A stretch of 64,000 nucleotides of DNA from Gammaproteobacteria bacterium RIFCSPHIGHO2_12_FULL_63_22 (GTDB lineage Bacteria > Pseudomonadota > Gammaproteobacteria > Xanthomonadales > Xanthomonadaceae): the NCBI GenBank assembly GCA_001801685.1, contig MGYJ01000077.1, positions 22,546 through 86,545 of the forward strand, in the 5' to 3' direction. Each line of letters begins with the position of its first letter. Within the stretch, counting starts at the first letter, position 1. The notes below the pieces were generated by a model. That model made no database searches, was not told the origin of the DNA, and was given only the letters and a program-made list of their open reading frames with translations. Below are positions 48,463 through 58,334 of the stretch, piece after piece. The position numbers were made by a program, and so were the translations under genes.

Positions 48463-50031
48463 TCAGTGCCTGAAGTGACGACGACCAGTAAATACCATGG
48501 CCATGCCGGCTTCGTCGGCGGCCGCGATGACTTCGTTGTCGCGCATCGAACCGCCCGGCTGCACCACGGCGACGATGCCGGCGCCAGCAGCAGCGTCGAT
48601 GCCGTCGCGGAACGGGAAGAAGGCATCGCTCGCCATGACCGAACCGGGCACGAACAGGCCCGCCTCACCGGCCTTGATGCCGGCGATCTTCGCCGACACC
48701 ACGCGGCTCATCTGGCCGGCGCCGATGCCCACGGTCTGCAGGTCGCGCGCATAGACGATGGCGTTGGACTTGACGTACATCGCGACCTTCCAGGCAAACA
48801 GCAGGTCGGCCATTTCCGAAGGCGTTGGCGCGCGTTGGGTCACTACCTTCAAATCGGCAGCGGTGAGTGAATCGGTATCGGCGTCCTGCACCAGCAATCC
48901 GCCGGCGATGCGCTTGAATTCCAGACCGGTCGCGGCCCGCAATTCGCCAACCGCCAGCACGCGCACGTTCGGCTTCTTCGCGAACAGCGGCAGCGCATCG
49001 TCGGCAATGGACGGTGCAAGCACCACTTCAACGAACTGCCGCTTGAGGATCTCCGCCGCAGTAGTGGCATCCAGCGGGCGATTGAAGGCGATGATGCCGC
49101 CGAACGCCGAAGTGGGATCAACCGCATAGGCGCGATCGTAGGCTTGCATCAAATCGCCGGCCTCGGCCACGCCGCAGGGATTGGCGTGCTTGACGATGAC
49201 GCAGGCGGGCGCGGTGAAGGCCTTCACGCATTCCAGCGCGGCGTCGGCGTCGGCGAGGTTGTTGTAGCTCAGTTCCTTGCCCTGCACGAAGCGCGCGGTG
49301 GCGACGATGCCCTGCGGTGCATCCTTCTCGATGTACAACGCGCCACGCTGGTGCGGGTTTTCGCCGTAACGCAGCGACGATGCCAGGTCGAGCGACAGGT
49401 TGAAGGTGTGCGGCCAGGTTTCCGGCGCGTCGGGATTCTCCGCTCTTGCGGAAAGCCACTGCGTTACCTGGCCGTCGTAGCTGCTGGTGTGCGCATAGGC
49501 TTTTGCCGCGAAGCCACGCCGTTGCGCCAGCGTCGTGCCGCCGGCGCGCAAGGCATCAAGCAGCGCATCGTATTGCGCCGGATCGACCACCACGCTGGTG
49601 CGGGCGTGGTTCTTGGCGGCGGCGCGCAGCATCGCCGGGCCGCCGATGTCGATGTTCTCGATCGCGTCGTCGTAACTGCAATCAGGTTTCGCCACAGTCG
49701 CGGCGAAGGGATACAGGTTGACCACCAGCAGGTCGATCGGCTGGATGCCATGTTCGGCCATCACCGCGTCATCAACACCGGAGCGCCCCAGCAGGCCGCC
49801 GTGGATGGCCGGATGCAGGGTCTTGACCCGACCGTCCATGATTTCAGGGAATCCAGTGAGCTCGGAAACGTCGCGTACCGGGATGCCGGCCTCGCGCAGG
49901 GCGCGTGCGGTGCCACCAGTGGAAAGAAGTTCGACGCCCAACCCGGCAAGTTCGCGGGCCAGGGCCAGCAGCCCGGTTTTATCGGAAACAGAGAGCAGCG
50001 CCCGGCGAACGGGCAGGCGGTCTATGGACAT
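48463..50031 (-). CDS. purH: Bifunctional AICAR transformylase / IMP cyclohydrolase
   Basis: A 522-residue bifunctional enzyme for the last two purine steps. The N-terminal IMP cyclohydrolase half has [13 protein letters not shown] and [14 protein letters not shown]; the C-terminal transformylase half has the catalytic KHANPCGV motif and ends [19 protein letters not shown]. It is followed closely by purD and preceded by fis with a 48-base gap. Start ATG 50031. A PurR site was not seen; regulation is unknown here. Confidence 0.97.
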   Translation of the reverse strand: MSIDRLPVRRALLSVSDKTGLLALARELAGLGVELLSTGGTARALREAGIPVRDVSELTGFPEIMDGRVKTLHPAIHGGLLGRSGVDDAVMAEHGIQPIDLLVVNLYPFAATVAKPDCSYDDAIENIDIGGPAMLRAAAKNHARTSVVVDPAQYDALLDALRAGGTTLAQRRGFAAKAYAHTSSYDGQVTQWLSARAENPDAPETWPHTFNLSLDLASSLRYGENPHQRGALYIEKDAPQGIVATARFVQGKELSYNNLADADAALECVKAFTAPACVIVKHANPCGVAEAGDLMQAYDRAYAVDPTSAFGGIIAFNRPLDATTAAEILKRQFVEVVLAPSIADDALPLFAKKPNVRVLAVGELRAATGLEFKRIAGGLLVQDADTDSLTAADLKVVTQRAPTPSEMADLLFAWKVAMYVKSNAIVYARDLQTVGIGAGQMSRVVSAKIAGIKAGEAGLFVPGSVMASDAFFPFRDGIDAAAGAGIVAVVQPGGSMRDNEVIAAADEAGMAMVFTGRRHFRH

Positions 50032-50079
50032 GGATCACCCCGGAACGAAGGGTGAATTATAGCTTCAAGCCAGCGGCAT

Positions 50080-50358
50080 TCAGCTGATGCCGTATTCCTT
50101 GAGCTTCTTGCGCAACGTGGCCCGGTTCAAGCCCAAGGTGGCGGCGGCGCGGCTCTGGTTGCCGTCGCAATGGCGCATGACTTCGGTCAGCATCGGTACT
50201 TCGATCTCGCGCAGCACGATGTCGTACAACTCGTGCGAATCACACTCGCCCAGGTCCAGCAGGTAGCGACGCACGGCCTTGGCCACGTAGTCGCGCAACG
50301 CCGGTTGCGGATGCGAAGGAGGCGCAGGTTCGGCGCGGAGGACGTGCAGTGCGTTCAC
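50080..50358 (-). CDS. fis: Nucleoid-associated regulator Fis
   Basis: A 92-residue Fis protein. The DNA-binding C-terminus is intact ([28 protein letters not shown]) and the beta-arm region is variable. I chose GTG 50358, with GGAG 10 bases upstream, because it gives the normal Fis length; a longer frame from 50499 has no support. In many gammaproteobacteria fis follows dusB, whereas here it leads purH-purD, as in xanthomonads. The 158 bases before it hold no gene. Confidence 0.94.
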   Translation of the reverse strand: MNALHVLRAEPAPPSHPQPALRDYVAKAVRRYLLDLGECDSHELYDIVLREIEVPMLTEVMRHCDGNQSRAAATLGLNRATLRKKLKEYGIS

Positions 50359-50516
50359 GGGGGACAAACTCCAGGAATTATTCCAGCTACCGGCAACACT
50401 TCCCTTTGCTGCTCGCATCCGGCGTCCGTGCCATTCATTGTCGGGCCGCCTTGGATTCCGGCGGACACGCAGTCTAACGTCAGCGAGTGCCGACCGCAAA
50501 GTACCTTTCTACTGGG

Positions 50517-51032
50517 TCAGCGGAAGTCGAATTCGAAGGTGACCGCGCGCTTGCCGGGGTCGAGTACTTCCAGGGTCACGCTGGCCGATTGCCCGGGACC
50601 GATCCAGGGGCTGGACGGCTCGCTACCCAGGTATTCACGGGGTGTAAAACGGCGCAGGCCCAGCGCATCGCCATCGTGGTTGGCGAGGGAAAGTTGCAGC
50701 ACCGGCCAAGCCTGCGCGTACGCGGCGTCGTTGCGAAACGTCGCGCTCACCAGCAATGCACCGGGCGCGCTGGGATGTGCGCGAAGTTCGCGCGCGGTGA
50801 CATGGAAGGCCTTTGGTTCGTGCCAGGGCGGCACATCGCAGCCGAGCCACCCGCAGAGCGCGACGATGCGGCCACGCCATTGCGGATCCGCCGCCAATCG
50901 CGCGCGATCGGCCACCACCACCTGCAATACCAGCGCCAGCAACAGCATTGGCGGAATCGCCCACGCCAGCAGGCGCCAGGCCTGTCGGGGTGGCGGGGGT
51001 TTGGCAGTGGCGAAGTCGGGCGCTTGGGACAT
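50517..51032 (-). CDS. DUF3426 domain-containing membrane protein
   Basis: A 171-residue protein with a TM helix at about residues 22-43 and the periplasmic DUF3426 domain (CGWLGCDVP, ATFRNDAAYAQAWPVLQLSL, REYLG, IGPGQSASVTLEVLDP). The MJ0042-type zinc ribbon that often opens these proteins is absent, so this copy may be shortened or a distinct subtype. The function is unknown. It lies nine bases after prmA and before fis in the conserved block. Confidence 0.85.
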   Translation of the reverse strand: MSQAPDFATAKPPPPRQAWRLLAWAIPPMLLLALVLQVVVADRARLAADPQWRGRIVALCGWLGCDVPPWHEPKAFHVTARELRAHPSAPGALLVSATFRNDAAYAQAWPVLQLSLANHDGDALGLRRFTPREYLGSEPSSPWIGPGQSASVTLEVLDPGKRAVTFEFDFR

Positions 51033-51041
51033 CTGGAAATC

Positions 51042-51941
51042 TCAGCCGCGACGGCGACCGGTGATGCGCATCCAGTCGTCGAGCCGGACCGCCTGCAAAT
51101 GATCGAACCAGTGCGCATAGCGCACGAGCAGGGCGTCTTCCTGCCCGTGCAGGATGCCGGAGAGCGCGATCACGCCGTTGGCTTCAACGCGCGCAGCCAA
51201 TGTTTCGGCCAGTTGGTCGAGTGCGACCGCAAGAATGTTCGCGACCACGACCGGATAGCGCGCGGCGGGTTCATCCGCAGGCATGTAGACCGCGAGTCGA
51301 TCGCCGACGCCGTTACGCTCCGCGTTGTCCACGGTCGCCAGCAAGGCTTGCGGATCGTTGTCCACGCCGACGGCGCGCGCTGCGCCGAGCTTCAGCGCGG
51401 CCAGCGCGAGGATGCCGGAACCGCATCCGAAATCGAGCACGGTCTTGCCCTGCAAATCGAGCCCATCCAGCCACTGCAGGCACAGGGCCGTGGTGGGATG
51501 CGTGCCGGACCCGAAGGCCAGGCCCGGGTCGAGGCGCACGATCACCGCGTCTTTCGCTTCCGGCGGCGCTTCCATGTTCCAGGGAATGATCCAGGTGCGC
51601 TCGCCGAATTTCATCGGCTGGTACTGGTCCATCCAGGCGCGTTCCCAATCCTGGTCTTCGACCACGCGGAACTGCGCGCTGGCAAGATCGATGCGTTCAT
51701 CCCAGGCTTCGATGGCATGCAGCAGCAAGTCGGGATTGGTGTCGGCCTCGAACAAGGCCAGCATCGTCAGTTCGGGCCACAGCGGAAGCTCACCCACGCC
51801 GGGTTCGAGGATGGCTTTTTCATTCTCGGCATCCGCGGCATCGAGCAAGGACACCGACAACGCACCGAGTTCCTCGAGCGCGGTTTCTAGGCGCGACTCG
51901 TCGGCGGCGCGGCAGCGCAGGGAAAGTTCAAGCCAGGGCAT
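51042..51941 (-). CDS. prmA: Ribosomal protein L11 methyltransferase
   Basis: A 299-residue SAM methyltransferase that trimethylates ribosomal protein L11. The SAM motif [20 protein letters not shown] and the post-I motif VDNDPQAL are clear, and the N-terminal substrate domain ([10 protein letters not shown]) is present. It starts at ATG 51941, three bases after pssA. The downstream DUF3426 gene is nine bases away. Confidence 0.96.
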   Translation of the reverse strand: MPWLELSLRCRAADESRLETALEELGALSVSLLDAADAENEKAILEPGVGELPLWPELTMLALFEADTNPDLLLHAIEAWDERIDLASAQFRVVEDQDWERAWMDQYQPMKFGERTWIIPWNMEAPPEAKDAVIVRLDPGLAFGSGTHPTTALCLQWLDGLDLQGKTVLDFGCGSGILALAALKLGAARAVGVDNDPQALLATVDNAERNGVGDRLAVYMPADEPAARYPVVVANILAVALDQLAETLAARVEANGVIALSGILHGQEDALLVRYAHWFDHLQAVRLDDWMRITGRRRG

Positions 51942-51944
51942 GGG

Positions 51945-52568
51945 TCACAGCTTGGGGATGCGGAGGGTCTTGCTGATCATCAGCGAACCCGACAGCGCGA
52001 ACAAGATCACCAGCGGGTGCAATTGCCAGTTGCCCAGCATCAGCGCGCCGCCGTAGATGTCCTCGCCGATGCGGCCCTGCCAGATGGCAAAGGCGAGCAG
52101 GCCGACCAGCAGCACGCTGCTGGGGATGGGCGTGCCCTCGAAATACTTGACCTTGCCCGACTCGTCGCCGGCCAGCGCCTCGGCGGTGACGTTGTAGCGC
52201 GCCAGCCGGCTGACGCCGCAGGCGACGAAATAGGCCAGCACGACGCAATCCCAGAAGCCATCGAGACCGGCGGCGAAGGCCATGGCGGCGGGCGCCACGC
52301 CGAAGCTGATCACGTCGGCCAGCGAATCGAGCTCACGGCCCAGCACCGACTGCTGCTTGCGCCAGCGCGCGATGCGGCCGTCGAAAACGTCGAAGATGAA
52401 GGCGGCCGGTATCAATCCCGCCGCCCACCACAATCCATCGGGATGCGCGCCGGTCAGGTAGGCCATGGCCGACAACACCGCGCCCATGCCGCAGAAAGCA
52501 TTGGCCAGCGTGAACCAGTCCGCGAGGTGGAAGTCGCGGATCATCGAGAAATGCGTGGGCTTGTCCAT
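51945..52568 (-). CDS. pssA: CDP-diacylglycerol--serine O-phosphatidyltransferase
   Basis: A 207-residue membrane enzyme joining serine to CDP-diacylglycerol to form phosphatidylserine. The CDP-alcohol phosphatidyltransferase motif is complete: FDGRIARWRKQQSVLGRELD, then SLAD. About six TM segments. GGAG lies about 8 bases upstream of ATG 52568. A GTGGGAGCGGCC-type palindrome stands just before it. It belongs to the accC-pssA-prmA run. Confidence 0.95.
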   Translation of the reverse strand: MDKPTHFSMIRDFHLADWFTLANAFCGMGAVLSAMAYLTGAHPDGLWWAAGLIPAAFIFDVFDGRIARWRKQQSVLGRELDSLADVISFGVAPAAMAFAAGLDGFWDCVVLAYFVACGVSRLARYNVTAEALAGDESGKVKYFEGTPIPSSVLLVGLLAFAIWQGRIGEDIYGGALMLGNWQLHPLVILFALSGSLMISKTLRIPKL

Positions 52569-52581
52569 CCTTGAACTCCCT

Positions 52582-52605
52582 GTGGGAGCGGCCTTGGCCG
52601 CGATG
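52582..52605. repeat. GC-rich palindromic repeat (REP-like), copy in accC-pssA gap
   Basis: Twenty-four bases beginning GTGGGAGCGGCC and ending GGCCGCGATG. It has a palindromic core and differs at one position from two inverted copies inside dsbD (56947-57014). It fills the 45-base gap between accC and pssA. Such sequences are short interspersed repeats common in xanthomonads and pseudomonads. Confidence 0.8.
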
Positions 52606-52613
52606 CTCCTGTC

Positions 52614-53981
52614 CTATCCTAGCCCGATCACTTTTTCCTTGCGCTCGGCGAGGCGTTTTTCCAGGTAATGGATATTCGCGCCGCCCTGCTGGAAACCGAT
52701 GTCGGCCATGATGCGCTGCTGCAGCGGCACGTTGGTCTTGATGCCGTCGACGATCATCTCCGACAGCGCCACCTTCATGCGTGAAATGGCTTGCGCCCGC
52801 GTGTTGCCATGCACGATCAGCTTGCCAATCATCGAATCGTAATTCGGCGGCACTTTGTAGCCTTCGTAGATGTGCGAATCGACGCGCACGCCGGGGCCGC
52901 CGGGTGCATGGAAATGCTTGATCAGGCCCGGGCTGGGCAGGAAGGTTTCCGGATCCTCGGCATTGATGCGGCACTCGATGGCATGGCCGCGGATGACGAT
53001 GTCTTCCTGGCGCAGCTTTAGTTTTTCGCCCGAGGCGATCATCAATTGTTCGCGCACCAGGTCCACGCCGGTCACCATTTCGGTGACGGGGTGTTCGACC
53101 TGCACGCGGGTGTTCATCTCGATGAAGTAGAAATGGCCGTCCTGGTACAGGAACTCGAAGGTGCCGGCGCCGCGGTAGCCGATGCGCACGCAGGCGTCGG
53201 TGCAGATCTTGCCGATGCGCGCGCGTTGTTCGTCGGTGATACCCGGTGCCGGCGCTTCTTCCACCACTTTCTGGTGGCGGCGCTGCATCGAACAATCGCG
53301 CTCGCCCAGGTGGATGGCATTGCCCTGGCCATCGGACAGCACCTGGATTTCGATATGACGCGGGTTCTCCAGGAATTTCTCCATGTAGACCATGTCGTTG
53401 CTGAAAGCGGCCTTGGCTTCGGCGCGCGTCGTCGCAATGGACGAAATCAGCGACGCTTCCTCGCGCACCACGCGCATGCCGCGGCCGCCACCACCGCCCG
53501 CGGCCTTGACGATGATCGGGTAGCCAATTTCGCGGCCCATGCGCAGGGCTTCAGGCTCGTCATCGCCGACCGGGCCACCGGAGCCGGGCACGCAGGGCAC
53601 GCCCGCTTCCTTCATGGCGCGGATCGCTTCGACCTTGTCGCCCATCATGCGGATGACGTTGGCGGTGGGGCCGATGAAGACGAAGCCCGAGGACTCCACG
53701 CGCTCGGCGAAGTCGGCGTTTTCCGACAGGAAGCCGTAGCCCGGATGGATGGCCGAGGCATCGGTCACTTCCGCGGCGGCGATGATCGCCGGGATATTGA
53801 GGTAGCTCTCGCTGGACGGCGCCGGGCCGATGCAGACCGACTCGTCGGCCATCGCCACGTGCTTGAGGTTGCGGTCCACGGTGGAATGCACGGCCACGGT
53901 CTTGATGCCCAGCGCATGGCAGGCGCGCAGGATTCGCAGCGCTATTTCGCCGCGGTTGGCGATGACGACTTTTTTCAGCAT
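52614..53981 (-). CDS. accC: Acetyl-CoA carboxylase biotin carboxylase subunit
   Basis: A 455-residue biotin carboxylase that carboxylates the AccB biotin using ATP and bicarbonate. The ATP-grasp glycine loop [12 protein letters not shown], the [19 protein letters not shown] bicarbonate-binding segments and [14 protein letters not shown] are all intact. ATG 53981 has AAGGG 8 bases upstream. It follows accB by 23 bases and precedes pssA. Length is normal. Confidence 0.97.
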   Translation of the reverse strand: MLKKVVIANRGEIALRILRACHALGIKTVAVHSTVDRNLKHVAMADESVCIGPAPSSESYLNIPAIIAAAEVTDASAIHPGYGFLSENADFAERVESSGFVFIGPTANVIRMMGDKVEAIRAMKEAGVPCVPGSGGPVGDDEPEALRMGREIGYPIIVKAAGGGGGRGMRVVREEASLISSIATTRAEAKAAFSNDMVYMEKFLENPRHIEIQVLSDGQGNAIHLGERDCSMQRRHQKVVEEAPAPGITDEQRARIGKICTDACVRIGYRGAGTFEFLYQDGHFYFIEMNTRVQVEHPVTEMVTGVDLVREQLMIASGEKLKLRQEDIVIRGHAIECRINAEDPETFLPSPGLIKHFHAPGGPGVRVDSHIYEGYKVPPNYDSMIGKLIVHGNTRAQAISRMKVALSEMIVDGIKTNVPLQQRIMADIGFQQGGANIHYLEKRLAERKEKVIGLG

Positions 53982-54004
53982 GGTCGGGCCCTTGCCGTCG
54001 GTCA

Positions 54005-54499
54005 TCAGGAAATGACGAACATGGGTTCGTCGAATTCGATTGGCTGGCCGGTGGTGACCAGGATGGCGCGCACGGTGCCCGACACATCGGCTTCGATCGG
54101 ATTGAACATCTTCATCGCCTCGATGATGCCAAGCGTCTCGCCGGCCTTCACGGTCTGGCCGATCTTCACGAACGGCGGCGAATCGGGATTCGGGGACGAG
54201 TAATAGGTGCCGACCATCGGCGAGCGAACCATGTGGCCGTCCGGAACGTCCTTGCCGTTCTTGCCGACCTGGGCTTCGCTGGCGGTCGCCGAGACAGCCG
54301 GCATCGGCTGCGCGGCACCGCGGCGGTCGTGGTCGGCGGGCGCTGCCGGCGGCGGAGGTGGCGCGTGGCTGACCATCACCGGCGCGTGCTGGGAATGCCG
54401 GGCCAGGCGAACGGATTCTTCGCCCTCCCTGATTTCCAGTTCGGCCAGGTTGGACTTGTCTAGCAGGTCGATGAGCGCTTTGATCTTGCGAAGGTCCAT
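54005..54499 (-). CDS. accB: Acetyl-CoA carboxylase biotin carboxyl carrier protein
   Basis: A 164-residue BCCP. The C-terminal biotinyl domain has the modified lysine in [10 protein letters not shown] and a thumb-type insertion ([13 protein letters not shown]). The N-terminal helix and a Pro/Ala-rich linker are as in E. coli AccB. It starts at ATG 54499 and heads accC. aroQ is 37 bases upstream on the same strand. bioD far upstream in the window supplies dethiobiotin, but there is no operon link. Confidence 0.97.
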   Translation of the reverse strand: MDLRKIKALIDLLDKSNLAELEIREGEESVRLARHSQHAPVMVSHAPPPPPAAPADHDRRGAAQPMPAVSATASEAQVGKNGKDVPDGHMVRSPMVGTYYSSPNPDSPPFVKIGQTVKAGETLGIIEAMKMFNPIEADVSGTVRAILVTTGQPIEFDEPMFVIS

Positions 54500-54536
54500 G
54501 CAGGCCTCGTCTGATTTGTATGAAGAAGGTGGGGGG

Positions 54537-55022
54537 TTATTCGTCGTCGGCATCGGCGCCGATGCCGCCCGCGGAAGGCGGAAGGCTGGCGAGCTTGCGA
54601 ATAGCGTGTTCAAGGGCGTAACGGTAGCTGTCGGCGCCGCAACCGCTGATAACTGCCTTGGCCAGGTCGCTGAAGTAGGAGCGGTGCCGGAAGGGTTCTC
54701 GTGCGTGCGGGTTGGACAGGTGGATCTCGATGAAGGGAATCCGGCTGGCGGCCAGCGCATCGCGCAACGCCACCGAGGTGTGGGTGAATGCCGCAGGATT
54801 GATCAGCACGAAGTCGGTGCCATCGGCCATGGCCGCCTGGACCCGATTGACGAGCTCGTGCTCGGCGTTGGACTGGAAGGATTCCAGGGCGTGGCCGCAG
54901 TCTTCGGCACGCTCGATCAGGCGGGCGTCGATTTCCGCCAGGGTGATGCGCCCATAGACATCGGGCTCGCGCACGCCGAGCAAATTGAGATTGGGTCCAT
55001 GCAGGACAAGGATTTTGGCCAC
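54537..55022 (-). CDS. aroQ: Type II 3-dehydroquinate dehydratase
   Basis: A 161-residue dodecameric-type dehydroquinase, the third step of the shikimate pathway. The catalytic Tyr is in VREPDVYG, the His in EIHLSN and GPNLNLLG; the [13 protein letters not shown] loop is conserved. ATG 55022. It leads accB-accC on the same strand with a 37-base gap, as is usual in this order. Its 107-base upstream gap holds an inverted repeat CTAGT-N8-ACTAG (55116-55133) of doubtful meaning. Confidence 0.96.
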   Translation of the reverse strand: MAKILVLHGPNLNLLGVREPDVYGRITLAEIDARLIERAEDCGHALESFQSNAEHELVNRVQAAMADGTDFVLINPAAFTHTSVALRDALAASRIPFIEIHLSNPHAREPFRHRSYFSDLAKAVISGCGADSYRYALEHAIRKLASLPPSAGGIGADADDE

Positions 55023-55129
55023 CGGTCCCTCCAGAGCGGATAGGGAGTGTGCCTTGGATGCCGAAGACTTGTCCAGACGATCCCGGGGTTTTCGCTGAAG
55101 ATGCCTACTGTTTGACTAGTATTTCAGCA

Positions 55130-55723
55130 CTAGGGCGCTGGATGGGCTTGCGCGACCCACTCATCGAGTTCAGTGGCAGAGCGGAAGGCGCCGACCTTGC
55201 GGGCTATCAGCCGGCCATTGGCCCCGATCAAGGCACTGAACGGCAGCACGCCATGCCGGTTGCCCAACAATACCGAACTGTCGGTGCCGCCGGGGCTTTC
55301 GATGCGGATGTCCATCGCCTGCGGGTGGGCAGCGAGGAAGGCCTGGGCGTCGGGCAAGGAATCCAGGGCGATGGCGACGACTCGAACCTTTTTGCCTGGC
55401 TGCCGCGACAGGTCAGCCAGCAGCGGTAGTTCCTCGCGACAGGGCGCACACCAGCTGGCCCAGTAGTTGACGAGGGTGGCTTGGCCGGGATCCGCCACCA
55501 CGCGTAGGTTTCCCTCGAGGTCGGGCAGCTGCCATGGCGACACCGTGTCGCCCAGGGAAAGCGAGCCGTTCCGGTCGCCGCCGGGGATGAAGTCGGCCAG
55601 AAGCCCGCCCAGTGGCGACGACAGCAGGGGTGCCGGTCCGTACACCGCGACGCTCGCCGCGAGGCCGAGCATGGCCGCAAGCAAGGCGGCAATGCCGATC
55701 AGCAAGGCCGACTTCCAGCGCAT
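55130..55723 (-). CDS. TlpA-family thiol-disulfide oxidoreductase
   Basis: A 197-residue membrane-anchored periplasmic thioredoxin-like protein. A TM anchor (residues 7-30) is followed by the TlpA/ResA fold with active site WASWCAPCREE. The cis-Pro region (GVLPFSALIGANGRL) is present. It lies one base after dsbD, its likely electron donor, so they should be cotranscribed. It could serve cytochrome c maturation or general disulfide reduction. Confidence 0.9.
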   Translation of the reverse strand: MRWKSALLIGIAALLAAMLGLAASVAVYGPAPLLSSPLGGLLADFIPGGDRNGSLSLGDTVSPWQLPDLEGNLRVVADPGQATLVNYWASWCAPCREELPLLADLSRQPGKKVRVVAIALDSLPDAQAFLAAHPQAMDIRIESPGGTDSSVLLGNRHGVLPFSALIGANGRLIARKVGAFRSATELDEWVAQAHPAP

Positions 55724-55724
55724 G

Positions 55725-57956
55725 TCAGCGCTTCGCCGCCGGGTCCAGCGCTTCTTCCATCATGGATTGGCTGAGCAACTGCGGCAGCTTTTTGCCGGGC
55801 CCGCCGCCCGCCGGATAGACCACGTACAGGGGCACGCCGGGTGCATGGAACTCATCGAGGAAGGCGCTGATTTCCGCATCCTGGTCGGTCCAGTCGCCGA
55901 CCATGTACACGGTGTCGGTGCGCTCGAGCAGCTCGCGGAATGCGTCGGTGTGCAGCACGGCTTTTTCGTTGACCTTGCAGGTGATGCACCAGTCGGCTGT
56001 CATGTCTATGAAGACGGCGCGGCCAGCGGCGCGTTCTTCGGCCAATGCCTTGGCCGAATAGGCGACAGTACCTTGCTCGACTTGCTGTGCCGCGGCCTGC
56101 GCGGGCAGACGAACCGCGGCGATCGAGGCGGCCCCGGCCACGGCGATCAGGATCCAGGCCAGCACTTTCTGCGCCGGGCGCTCCGTGTAGCGCTGCTTTT
56201 CCAGCCACCACAATCCCAGCGCCAGCAGCACCGCGGCAATCAGCAACACGCCCACGGCATCCATGCCGCGCTGTTTGCCGAATACCCACAGCAGCCAGAC
56301 CGCCGTCAGGTACATCGGGAAGGCCAGCCAATGCTTCAGCGTTTCCATCCACGCGCCGGGGCGTGGCAGGCGCGTGGCCAGCGCAGGCACGAAGCCGATC
56401 AGCAGGAAGGGCAGCGCGAGGCCCAGGCCGAGCGCGAGGAACACCAGCATCGCCGGGAGCACCGGCGCGGTGAACGCGTAGCCGAGCGCGCCAGCCATGA
56501 ACGGCGCGGTGCAGGGGCTCGCCACGATCACAGCGAGCACGCCAGTGAAAAAATCACCGGTGGCACCGGATTTCTCCGTCAGCGACTGGCCGACACCGGC
56601 CATGGTCGCGCCGAACTGGAACACGCCCGACAGGCTCAGTCCGATTGCGAACATCAGCATTGTCAGGCCCGCCACGACTTCGGGTTGCTGCAACTGGAAG
56701 CCCCAGCCCAGGGCCTGGCCCGCGCTGCGCAAGGCCAGCACCAGCGCGCCGATGACGGCAAAGCTCGCGAGCACGCCGGCGGTGTACCAAAGCGCATGCG
56801 CCTTGGCATGTGCGTGGCTGCGGCTAGCCTGGGCGAGGCCCAGCGCCTTGAAGGACAGTACCGGCAACACGCAAGGCATCAGGTTCAGGATCAGGCCGCC
56901 GATCAGCGCCAGCAACAGGGACAGCAACAAACCCGGCGGGGCGTGGGTGGGAGCGGCCTCGGCCGCGATGCCGTTCGCCGCGGTGGAAGCCATCGCGGCC
57001 GAGGCCGCTCCCACAAGAGCGCCAGCGCCCGCAGGGAGTTCGATGGTGAGTTGTCGCGTCATTGGCCGGTAGCAGATGCCGTCGGTCTGGCAGCCCTGGA
57101 AGTTGGCCTGCAGGGTCAGTGTCTGCGCCGCTTCGTTGCTGCGGATCAGCGGCAGCGGAATTTCGGCCACGTCGAAGTACACGGTCACGTCGCCGAAGTG
57201 CTCGTCGCGATGCGCCTTGCCGGCCGGCCAGCGCGGCGCGCCCAGGGTCACGCCCTGCGCGTCCAGCAACTGGAAGGAGGTCTTGTCGCGATACAGGTAA
57301 TAGCCCTGGGCCGGGGTAATGCGGACCAGCAATTCGGATGGCGAGTTGGCGATGGCTTCGTAGCGGAAGGCCTGTTCTTCGGGCAGAGCGTCGCCCACGC
57401 CCAGCGCGGATGCTCCGCTGGCCAGGCCTGCCAGTGGATCGGAGGGTGCGCCCAGCAATCCATCGAGTCCGGCGCTGTTCGCCGCGTCCGTCGCTCCGGC
57501 CGCTCCGGCCGCCGGCAGGGCCACTGTGAGGGTGCGCGTCTGCGGCGGATAGCACACGCCGATGTCCGCGCAGCCCTGGTACTTGACCTTGAAGCTGACC
57601 GAACCGACACCGCTGGCGGCGGCCCCGGTCTGCGCGAGGGTTACCTGGTTGCGGTAGGTCTCGACCTTGCCGAAGAACTCGTCGGTGTGCTGCTTGCCGT
57701 CCGGAATCTGCAGCGGGTTGGTCTTGAAGGACGAATCCACGGCCGACACGCCGAACCGGTGCCGGTACAGGTAGTAGCCCGGGGCAATGGTCCAGCTGAA
57801 CTCGATGCGCTCACGCGAGACGGCCTTGGCGGTCAGCACATAGGCCTGGTCCACCGGCAGCAGGTCTTCCTCGCTGGCCGCCCGGGCCGAGCCGGGGGCG
57901 ACCATCGCCATCACGGCCAGCCAGAGCGCCGCGACCATCATGCTTGCTTGCTTCAT
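55725..57956 (-). CDS. dsbD: Thiol:disulfide interchange protein DsbD
   Basis: A 743-residue DsbD (E. coli about 565) that carries electrons from thioredoxin to the periplasm. After the signal peptide come two DsbD-alpha domains in tandem, each with the C-x5-C redox pair: Cys129/Cys135 and Cys289/Cys295. Residues 315-337 are an Ala-rich linker encoded by an inverted repeat. Then come the 8-TM domain with Cys in LMPCVLP and SPCTAP, and the C-terminal thioredoxin domain with DWCITCK. Both alpha domains retain their cysteines, so each may be active. It starts at ATG 57956. TlpA follows. Confidence 0.95.
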   Translation of the reverse strand: MKQASMMVAALWLAVMAMVAPGSARAASEEDLLPVDQAYVLTAKAVSRERIEFSWTIAPGYYLYRHRFGVSAVDSSFKTNPLQIPDGKQHTDEFFGKVETYRNQVTLAQTGAAASGVGSVSFKVKYQGCADIGVCYPPQTRTLTVALPAAGAAGATDAANSAGLDGLLGAPSDPLAGLASGASALGVGDALPEEQAFRYEAIANSPSELLVRITPAQGYYLYRDKTSFQLLDAQGVTLGAPRWPAGKAHRDEHFGDVTVYFDVAEIPLPLIRSNEAAQTLTLQANFQGCQTDGICYRPMTRQLTIELPAGAGALVGAASAAMASTAANGIAAEAAPTHAPPGLLLSLLLALIGGLILNLMPCVLPVLSFKALGLAQASRSHAHAKAHALWYTAGVLASFAVIGALVLALRSAGQALGWGFQLQQPEVVAGLTMLMFAIGLSLSGVFQFGATMAGVGQSLTEKSGATGDFFTGVLAVIVASPCTAPFMAGALGYAFTAPVLPAMLVFLALGLGLALPFLLIGFVPALATRLPRPGAWMETLKHWLAFPMYLTAVWLLWVFGKQRGMDAVGVLLIAAVLLALGLWWLEKQRYTERPAQKVLAWILIAVAGAASIAAVRLPAQAAAQQVEQGTVAYSAKALAEERAAGRAVFIDMTADWCITCKVNEKAVLHTDAFRELLERTDTVYMVGDWTDQDAEISAFLDEFHAPGVPLYVVYPAGGGPGKKLPQLLSQSMMEEALDPAAKR
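56947..57014. repeat. dsbD: Inverted pair of REP-like elements inside dsbD
   Basis: Bases 56947-56970 and 56991-57014 are perfect 24-base inverted repeats (each starting or ending GTGGGAGCGGCC) separated by 20 bases. The same element, one base different, is at 52582-52605. The pair is in frame and encodes the linker of DsbD residues 315-337. Confidence 0.9.
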
Positions 57957-58334
57957 CGTCTTCCCGGGGCTGAGCGGGTCGCGTTCGGGATGAGCGCGGT
58001 CCGGACCGTTTCGACGCGCATTATCGCGGGAAGTTCAGCCTTCTGCAGGTGAAGGCCCCGGAGTCGCCCTGGCGGGCTGCTGGCGCGCGGCCGGGGCGGC
58101 CCCGCCCTTGCAATCGGGGCCTCCGACCCCATTCAGGCAGGGTCGCAGGGATCGCCGCCGGCATCGGGCCACCCGTGACACCTGCCATGCCTGTGCGCCG
58201 GGGGTTCGATACGCGCTAAAATCTGGCACTCAACTACGGTGAGTGCTAACAGCCGCTTCGAGCGACCCGGGCGTCCAGCCCCGGACCACCGTCATGAACA
58301 TTTTCATCTGCAGCATCCATCAATGAGGAATCAC
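57957..58334. other. Intergenic region between dsbD and groES
   Basis: These 378 bases carry no recognisable gene on either strand. The right part holds the groESL promoter and CIRCE operator (58223-58249). The left part (57957-58190) shows only GC-rich sequence; I see no clear terminator, RNA gene or dsbD promoter. Confidence 0.7.
58217..58249 (+). promoter_or_regulatory. groESL promoter with CIRCE operator
   Basis: TAAAAT at 58217-58222 is a likely -10. CTGGCACTC (58223-58231), nine bases, and GAGTGCTAA (58241-58249) form a CIRCE element, differing at only two bases on the left arm from TTAGCACTC. CIRCE binds the HrcA repressor, which controls groESL by heat shock. The hrcA gene is not in the window. 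Confidence 0.88.

Noticed and set aside
55467..58052. An 861-codon open frame antisense to dsbD
   Set aside because: It spans the ends of several real genes and has shadow-type composition; dsbD on the other strand has every expected motif.
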